From: Calamus simplicifolius
Taxonomy: Eukaryota; Streptophyta; Magnoliopsida; Arecales; Arecaceae
Assembly (NCBI GenBank): GCA_900491605.1
Contig: UESW01004076.1
Span: forward strand, 852,836 to 916,835
Length of the DNA stretch: 64,000 bases
Direction of reading: 5' to 3'
Shown: positions 56,202 through 64,000 of the stretch, one piece after another
Layout: each line of letters begins with the position of its first letter
Position numbering within the stretch: position 1 is the first letter of the stretch
Program-made: the position numbers and the translations under genes
The notes under the pieces: generated by a model
What the model saw: only the letters and a program-made list of their open reading frames with translations
The model's database searches: none
Told to the model about the DNA's origin: nothing

Positions 56202-56941
56202 CTTAAGTGTGTTATTTAAAAAAAAAAATTATAAAAATTATAAAAATATAAAATATAAAAAAAAATTAGATTAATTTTCTCTTAATTTTTGAATAGTTAT
56301 TATCTCTTTATTTTATTTTTTAATTGTTAGAATTTCTTATTTTCTTTTTAACATAAAAAAATTTATAAAAATAAAATATATAAATAAAATAATTATTTAT
56401 TTCTATGCTTAGATTGACTTAGGTGGATTTATTTTCTGCAAAACTCAAAATTCTTCATTGACATCTCATAATTTATTAGGAAATTAGAAACCTAATCACA
56501 AAAATCTAAAAAAAAAATAAATAATTAGATTAATTTTGTTTGATAATTTCAAGAGTTGGACATCTGTTTGTTGCATAGCATTATCATAATTAACTTTAAG
56601 GGCACAAACCCCTAATCAAGATAAGGTGGGGATTTCATCACCCTTCCTTGCCCACAAACACATCCTTCATTCTGCATTAACCCAAACCTTTAACTCTAAA
56701 ATTAATTAGACATCAGCCCCTAAGGACTTCGAGCTCAATAGGACAAGGCGGTCTTGAAAAGGAGCTGTCTAGATCTAGGGTAAACCTAGAATAGAGAGTC
56801 TAATCTTTGCTAACTTGATTGCTAAGAATTATTAAACCCTAATTAAATTATTCATTCCTTTAGTTCTAGGAATTTTTAGGGTATTTTCTTTAGAATTTCC
56901 CTCTTTTTTTTATTAAAATAATAATAATAATAAATAAAAAA
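56202..56941 (+). other. Untranslated leader of the Athila-like element
   Basis: AT-rich leader between the primer site and gag, with an A-rich run after the primer site and TAA repeats near 56920. No gene. It may hold packaging signals, as in other retroelements, but none is identifiable. Confidence 0.5.
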
Positions 56942-58440
56942 TTGTTTGCTTTAGAGTCATTGGTAGGGTGTATGCTTGGTCGCCGATCGTTGCAACCCAA
57001 CCTTATACCCTTAGATCCTGAGATAGAAAGAACTATTAGAGCAAACAGACTCAGAATTATGGATCCTAATAACGAAAATAATCAACCACGACAGTTAAAA
57101 GAGTATTTCACTCCTTCAAGGTATACCTACTCTCCCTGCATTCAAGTGCCTCCAGTAGAGGCTGTCCAATATGAAATTAAGTCAAGTGTAATCCAAATGT
57201 TACCATCTTTCTATGGACTTACAAATGAGGATCCCTACAAACACTTAGATGAATTCTTGAAATTTGCTCAACTGTCAAGATTCAAAATTTCTCCGATGAT
57301 GCACTTAGGCTTAAGTTATTCCCTTTTTCCCTAAAAGATAAAGCCAAGTATTGGTTAAATTCATTAGACACTGTTATAATTTCAACTTGGGATCATCTTC
57401 AGAGAGAATTTCTTAAGAAATATTTTCCTATAGGAAAAACGAATCAAATTAGAAAAGCCATAACAAGTTTTTCCCAGACAGATGGAGAAATGTTCCATGA
57501 GACATGGGAGAGATTCAAAGAACTGATTAGAAAATGTCCACATCATGCTATACCCAAATGGCAACTGGTTCAGTGCTTTTATGATGGTTTATCAGAAAAG
57601 CATAGGCAAATGGTTGATGCTTCATGTGGTGGGACATTTATGTTAAAAAATGAACATGAGCTTGGCAACTCTTTGAGACATTGAGTGAGAATTCATTACA
57701 TCATGTCAGTTGCTCGTCGAGACCCTCCCGTAGAACCTAAAAGAGGTGGAATATATGAAATAGGTCATTCTACAGATATCTATACTAAGGTAGATGAATT
57801 ATCCCATAAACTTGACCGGATTCTACAAGTTGGAAACATCTCTTCCCCATCTACTCAATTACATGAGGTCTGCATAATTTGTTCGAGTCCAACCCATTCT
57901 ATAGGTGAATGTCCAGCTGCATACCAATTTCCTGAACTTGTTCAAGAGCAAGCCCACCAAGCCCAAACCCGATTAGCTCCTAGAACAGGAAATGATCCAT
58001 TTTCAAATACTTACAATCCTGGCTGGCGAAATCATCCAAATTTTTCTTGGAAACCTCAACCTGTAGCCAATTCATCGATCAGACCTAATTATCAAGAAAC
58101 CAATTTTAGAAGCATGCCATATTCACAATATCCAAACATCCCACAACCTCCACCGAATAATCAGCCTACTTTTGAAGACAAAGTGTTACAAGCATTGAAA
58201 GGGCTAGAAATGAATACTCAAATCCTTCACTCCCACACACAATCTATTGCAAAACTAGAAACTCAGATAGGTCAATTAGCCACAGCATTCAGTAGAAGGG
58301 AGGAGGGTAAGTTACCTAGTCAGCCTATCGATAACCCGAAAGGACAATTCATGGCTGAAGGTTCCAATAGTCCTGACAAATTCCCAGAACATGCTAAATC
58401 AGTCATGACTCTCAGAAGTGGAAAAATTGAACCCACCTGA
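56942..58440 (+). pseudogene. gag of the Athila-like element
   Basis: Opens with RTIRANRLRIMDPNN and YEIKSSVIQMLPSFYGLTNEDPYKHLDEFL, shifts frame near 57255, continues with FHETWERFKELIRKCPHHAIPKWQLVQCFYDGLS (57490-57684), shifts again near 57685-57710, and then runs to 58440 with PKRGGIYEIG, a zinc-finger-like CIICSSPTHSIGECPA and a proline/asparagine-rich tail. The phrases are diagnostic of Athila gag. The frameshifts are all single-base differences in otherwise well-conserved sequence. Confidence 0.85.
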
Positions 58441-61400
58441 ACCAACCCAGAAATTAGAAGTGGCTAAACCAGAAGAGAGAAGAAATGAAAAAGAAAAGGA
58501 ATTCAATGATCAAGCAATCATACCTAAAGCCCCATTCCCTAGTGCTTTAGAATCTCCTTTGCCTTCAGATAAGAAGAATATAAAAATGAATGAGATGCTT
58601 GAGTTATTTAAGCAAGTCCAAATAAACTTACCTCTTCTCGATGCTATCAAGCAAGTTCCAGCTTATGCCAAATTTTTGAAGGATCTATGCACACAAAAAC
58701 GGAAAGCCAAGACACAAATACCAAAAAAGATACATTTGACTGAGCAAGTCAGCTCAGTTGTTCAGCAAATAACCCCACCCAAACTAAAAGATCCTGGTAC
58801 CCCGATTATATCATGTGTCATAGGAAACTTCACAATCAAGAAAGCATTATTAGATTTGGGTGCGAGTGTAAACCTTCTCCCAAGTTCAGTGTATGAGTTA
58901 TTTGGATTTGGAGAGTTGAAACCCACGACAGTAACACTACAATTGGCAGATAGATCAGTCAAAGAACCTCGTGGAATATTGGAAGATGTATTAGTAAAGG
59001 TGGATGAATTCTATTTTCCTGTCGACTTCCTTGTGTTAGATATGGAATCTAGCGGTAATCCTAACCAAATTCCCATCATCCTTGGAAGACCTTTTCTAGC
59101 TACTGCTAATGCATGTATAAATTGTAGAACAGGTGTGATGGATGTATCTTTTGGAAACAAGAAGATGAGATTAAATATTTTTAATGCTTCCCAAGGACCA
59201 CCTGTGTATGATTTAAATGAAGTAAACATGATAGAGGAAGTAGTAGATAAGAAATTCCAAAGTTTGATTGATTCGGATCCTTTACAAACATGTCTTACAC
59301 ATTTTGGAATAGATGACTTTGATATTGATGAGTATACCAAAGAGATAAACATGTTATTAGAACCACCTAAGTTCGACACCATCCCTCCTTGGACTATAAA
59401 ATATGAACCACTTCCAACTAAACCAAGTCCTTTAATACCATCCTTGGAAGAACCACCCCAACTAGAATTGAAACCTCTTCCAGATGACTTAAAATATTCA
59501 TTCCTTGGACCCAATGATACCCTTCCAGTAATCATTGCATCTACCCTAACCTCTGAGCAAGAAGATAAATTGGTAGATGTACTTAAAGAACATAAAGAGG
59601 CAATTGGATGGACAATAGCTGATATTAAGGGAATTGACCCTTCCGTTTGCATGCACCACATTCATAGTGAAATTGAAGCCAAACCACATAGAGACATGCA
59701 ACGAAGGCTAAATCCAAACATGAGGGATGTTGTTAAGAAAGAAGTAGTAAAATGGCTTGATGCTGGTATATTTATCCAATTTCAGATAGCCAATGGGTCA
59801 GTCCAATCCAAGTAGTACCTAAAAAATCGGGTATTACCGTGATTAAAAATGAAAAGGGCGAATCAATTCCTACTCGCACATCAACTAGTTGGAGAGTGTG
59901 TATAGATTATCGAAAGTTGAATGCCGTGACTAGGAAAGACCACTTTCCTTTGCCTTTTATCGATCAAATTCTAGAACGGCTAGCGGGACAAAGTTTCTTT
60001 TGTTTCTTAGATGGATATTCAGGATACAATCAAGTCCCAGTATTTCCTGCAGATCAAGAAAAGACCACCTTCACTTGTCCCTTTGGAACATTTGCCTTTA
60101 GACGTATGCCGTTTGGTCTTTGTAATGCACCAGCCACTTTCAACGATGTATGTTGGCCATATTTTCTGATATGATTGGTCAATTTTTGGAAGTATTTATG
60201 GATGATTTTTCAGTTTTTGGTGCATCATTTGATAGCTGCCTCGAGAACTTGACTAAGGTACTGAAACGATGTATGGAAATGAATTTAGTCCTAAGTTGGG
60301 AGAAGAGCCATTTTATGGTTCGTGAGGGAATTGTGCTTGGACACATTGTTTCAGAGCGAGGTATTGAGGTTGATAAAGCCAAGGTTGAATTGATCTCAAA
60401 TCTACCACCCCCAACCTCAGTTAAACAAGTACGATCTTTCCTTGGTCATGCTGGTTTTTATAGACGCTTCATCAAAGATTTCAGTAAAATTTCTCGACCA
60501 TTGTGTAATTTGTTGACCAAGGATAGTTCTTTTAATTTTGATAAAGATTGTCTAACAGCCTATAACATCCTTCGAACTGCTTTGACCACTGCACCAATTA
60601 TCAAGCCCCCAGATTGGACCATACCTTTTGAAATCATGTGTGATGCTTCTGATTATGCTGTAGGGGCAGTTCTAGGACAGAAACTCAATCGAGAACCCCA
60701 TGTAATTTATTATGCTAGCAAAACTCTTTCAGATGCACAAATGAACTATACTACCACTGAAAAAGAATTACTAGCAGTTGTGTTTGCCCTAGAAAAGTTT
60801 AGATCATATCTGTTAGGGTCTAAGGTTTTAGTTTATTCAGATCATGCAGCGTTGAGGCATCTTATATCAAAAAAGGATACAAAACCCAGACTGATTAGAT
60901 GGATCCTTCTACTACAAGAATTTGATCTAGAAATCTTAGATAAGAAGGGTTCTGAAAATATGGTAGCAGATCATATCTCTAGGATCTCAGTGGAATACAA
61001 TAAAGAAATAATCAGAGATAAGTTCCCTGATGAGCAATATTCTCAATTTCCCATAGCAGTCTTCCCTGGTTTGCCCACATTGTGAATTATTTGGCAACAG
61101 GAAAAGTACCTTCCCACTGGACAAAACAAGAAAAAGATAGATTTTTCTCACAAATCAAATATTACTTTTGGGAAGACCCTGAATTATTTAAGTACTGTTC
61201 AGATCAGGTGATTAGGCGATGTGTTCCCGAGAGTGAATTCAAAAGTATACTTAACTTCTGTCATTCTCTTGCCTGTGGAGGACATTTTAGTGGAAAGAAA
61301 ACTGCAGCAAAGGTACTACAAAGTGGGTTTTATTGGCCAACTCTTTTTAAAGATGCACATGAATTTAGCCGTAATTGTCTCCAATGTCAACAAACAGGAA

Positions 61401-62280
61401 ATATATCTCGAAAAGACATGATGCCCCTAAACCCTATCTTGGTTGTAGAAATTTTTGATGTATGGGGTATTGATTTTATGGGCCCATTTCCTTCCTCTTT
61501 TGGATTTGAATACATTCTAGTGGCAGTTGATTATGTGTCAAAATGGATTGAAGCCATGGCAACTCGAACCAATGACCATAAAGTTGTAATCAAGTTTATT
61601 CAGCATAATATCCTTAGTCGTTTTGGATGCCCAAGGGCTATAATTAGTGATGGGGGTACACATTTCACGAATAGACACTTTGAAGGATTAATGAACAAAT
61701 ATGGAATTACTCATAAGGTAGCTACACCTTATCATCCCCAAACTAGTGGCCAAGTTGAAATATCAAATAGAGAAATTAAAAATATCCTTGAGAAAACGGT
61801 GAGACCTGATAGGAAAGATTGGTCAGAACGTTTGGATGATGCATTATGGGCTTATCGTACTGCATTTAAAACTCCCATAGGAATGTCTCCTTACAGGCTC
61901 GTATTTGGAAAAGCCTGTCATTTACCTGTAGAATTAGAACACCGTGCATTTTGGGCTATCAAGCAATTTAATTATGATATGAAAAATGCAGGTGTCAATA
62001 GAAAACTCCAATTGAATGAGTTAGAAGAGCTACGAAATGAGGCATATGAAAGCTCAAAAATTTATAAAGAACGAACCAAAGCATATCATGACAAATTTAT
62101 TAGTAGAAAAATTTTGAACCAAATCAAAAAGTATGGCTTTACAATTCAAGATTACACCTTTTCCCTGGAAAACTTCGTTCACGATGGAATGGACCTTTTA
62201 TAGTAACTCAAGTATTTCCCCATGGAGCTGTAGAGCTTAAAGACCCAAGCAAGGAAATACATTCAAAGTAAATGGCCAAC
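58418..62280 (+). pseudogene. pol of the Athila-like element (PR-RT-RH-IN)
   Basis: Protease: KALLDLGASVNLLPSSVYELFG and GRPFLATANACINCRTG (58418-59815 frame). Reverse transcriptase: WRVCIDYRKLN, FLDGYSGYNQ, FRRMPFGLCNAPATF, then catalytic FMDDFSVFG near 60192-60221. RNase H: FEIMCDASDYAVGAVLGQ, TTTEKELLAVVFALEKF and VYSDHAAL. Integrase: HHCC zinc region (HSLACGGHFSGKK...CLQCQQTG), then the D-D-E core GIDFMGPF, ISDGGTHF and HPQTSGQVEISNREIK (61082-62203). Frameshifts lie near 59775 and 60143 and in the integrase tail after about 62110; a stop at 61083-61085 separates RNase H from integrase frames. It would drive reverse transcription and integration. Confidence 0.88.
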
Positions 62281-63429
62281 GTTTGAAACCATATATAGAA
62301 GAAATTAATGATGGAGAAATTGTTGAATCAATTGATCTTGTGAACCCAACATTATCATAATAAGTAGCACAGTCTGGCTGAAGACTTTAAACTTAGCGCT
62401 CTTGGGAGGCAACCCAGTTTATTAGTTATTTTTAACTTTCTGTTCTTTTAGTATGTTCTTTTAGTATGACCAGAGAAGAGCAACAGAAGATTGAAAGAAG
62501 ATGGCAACAATGAAACTTCCAACCTTCAAATACTCTACCAGGTAGTATCTTTCCTTGAAATTAATTTTTTTTCCATTAGGGACAATGGAAATTAAGTTGG
62601 GGGGAGGAAAAAGAATAAGTAAATCCTCGAGTAAAACTATAATCAGATGTGTGTACCAAATTCTGTCTCGATTTGAAGTTAATCAAGCAGTCTATTAATG
62701 AATTAATGGTTAGATTATTTTTGAGATACTGAGGAATAAATTATTAAGAAAACCTAATAAAAGGTAGGGTTTAGCCCAGAAAATTTTTAGAATAATTTCA
62801 GACCCTCCTGACCACTGATCTTAATAGTACAATCTACTTAATAAGGGTATGGGTGAAAATGTTATTTAAAAAAAAAAAAAAAAAATCTCTCTTAAAGTTA
62901 ATAAATTAGGTTCTTAGCATTTTCACTGAGTAACCGGGCCCCGTCACCTAAGAAAGTGATGTTGTTCGCGTAAAAAGGTGGAATGTAAAAGAACCTAAGT
63001 AGAGTCAGTCCTACCTAAAGCCTTTTTGACTCGAGTAAGTAAGTCCGAGGGTGTTTTACACCTAATGCCCTAAAACCAATTGGTTTGGGAGCCATTGGCC
63101 TAAAGCTCGCTACAAGGGTTAATTAGAAAGCAAGGGGTTAGGACATTGCACTGACTTTACACAAAAAACCAAAGTACAAAAGACATTACACCCAACCCAA
63201 ATTAAGTTAGAAGACTTAATTAGAGAAGTGGAAAGTTGGTGAAGGAAGACTTCTATAAATTCTTATGGACTACACTTATCACTAAATGGGTAAACTTAAT
63301 AATCCAATGAAGTACCTCCCTTATGATCTAACCAAAATTTTTTAAAAAGAACTGTAAGATAACTATCAATTCTTGGACTAGCTTGGTACATATTTCTAAA
63401 TTTATTTTCTCGAGGACGAGTAAGATTCA
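62281..63429 (+). other. 3' non-coding region of the Athila-like element
   Basis: Begins after the integrase tail. It contains GCTCTTGGGAGGCAACCCAG (62397-62416), a phrase conserved downstream of pol in Athila-type elements, a first purine run (GTTGGGGGGAGGAAAAAG near 62595), a poly-A run at 62870-62885, and no env-like frame. Confidence 0.6.
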
Positions 63430-63441
63430 AGTTGGGGGGAG
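63430..63441 (+). other. Polypurine tract of the Athila-like element
   Basis: AGTTGGGGGGAG immediately before the 3' LTR. Confidence 0.8.
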
Positions 63442-64000
63442 TGATAAACGCATAAATAATTATCATTAAACCTATTAATTAATAATTTAACGTACCTATT
63501 ATTATTTAATATTTTAATATTTATATAATATTTTAGGTAAAACCTTATCAATTTAAGAGCTCGATTTTAGGAATTTAATGACGCAAACGGCACTCAAATC
63601 GGATTTAAGATGAGCCCGGAATTGATTTTACATTGATTTATTGTTTTAGCACGGATTTTAAAGTGAAGCCGGCAAACCAAGTGCCGACTTCATCGTCTCT
63701 TCTCAGATTCAAATTCCAACCATTTCCTCCACCAATTAAGGAATAAATTGGATAGGAAGTTATCAAATTGAATGAATTACATTCATCTTGAATGAATTTG
63801 GATTTTATTCATGATTTATTCAGGATTTTCTCCGCACCGTTCGTTGCTTCCGCGTCCTCTGTTTTGGCAACGCCGTGTCTTCACCGTGTCTGGAATTCTA
63901 CAAATAGCAGTAAAGGGAGGAGGGAAGTCCGTCCAGCGCACTGCATCCGGGAGAATTGGAGGGAGGGCGGTGTTCATCTGTGGTTCGTGGAGGCTTCGTT
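63442..64000 (+). repeat. Partial 3' LTR of the Athila-like element
   Basis: First 559 bp of the LTR (TGATAAACGCATAAATAATT...), matching 54844 onward with small indels. The window ends inside it. Confidence 0.88.

Larger units (their letters stand above)
54844..64000 (+). mobile_element. Athila-like Ty3/gypsy element (3' LTR cut by window end)
   Basis: 5' LTR 54844-56177, primer-binding site TGGCGCCGTTGCCGGGGA (Asp-tRNA type used by Athila), gag, protease, reverse transcriptase, RNase H and integrase in Ty3 order, about 1.1 kb of non-coding 3' DNA with the conserved GGGAGGCAACCCAG motif, a polypurine tract, and the first 559 bp of the 3' LTR. Most domains are long and readable, broken by a handful of single-base shifts, making it the best-preserved retroelement in the window. 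The right target duplication is outside the window; the left flank ends CCTCGA. Confidence 0.88.

Overview
The window looks like nuclear DNA of a flowering plant, most likely a monocot. Genes are sparse and intron-rich, and most of the sequence is nested LTR retrotransposons of plant type (Athila-like, Sirevirus-like, gag-only), with L1-type LINE tails and DNA-transposon remnants. A palm would fit, but that is an impression from general resemblance, not something the sequence proves. I found no rRNA, tRNA or CRISPR structures.

Two genes look real. (1) A clade-B, AP2C-like protein phosphatase 2C at 8783-11198 (+), four exons, with a MAPK-docking-like basic motif. Its first exon is one nucleotide out of frame in this sequence. 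(2) A mitochondrial succinate/fumarate carrier (SFC1 type) at 28774-40306 (+). Its two exons encode 332 residues and are separated by a 10.5 kb intron holding a copia remnant, a hairpin element and AT-rich repeats. A third host-gene relic, the first two exons of a LisH/CTLH (RanBPM-like) gene on the minus strand (14425-14901), is broken by stops and cut at its start codon by a retrotransposon.

Layout: 1-8 kb, LTR debris, a decayed minus-strand Ty3 element and a LINE tail; 8-11.2 kb, the phosphatase gene; 11.8-13.7 kb, two related long-TIR, Mutator-like non-autonomous elements filled with 22-bp repeats; 14.4-22.1 kb, the CTLH pseudogene and a 7.2 kb gag-only LTR element (TR-GAG/LARD-like) with a 141-bp tandem array where pol would be; 22.1-23.5 kb, the displaced gene leader, an unrecognised reading frame and hAT-like termini; 23.5-27.5 kb, a TIR element carrying a decayed plant-mobile-domain gene; 27.5-28.6 kb, a 5'-truncated LINE with a 14-bp target duplication, ending about 200 bp before the carrier start codon; 28.8-40.3 kb, the carrier gene; 41.6-64 kb, a three-element nest: a Ty3 element with a CG-rich LTR, split by a 10.3 kb Sirevirus-like copia, then interrupted by an Athila-like element whose 3' LTR runs off the window.

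None of the retroelement copies has intact coding capacity. I see no cooperating gene cluster. What stands out is the insertion history, readable from target-site duplications, and several internal tandem arrays inside transposons.
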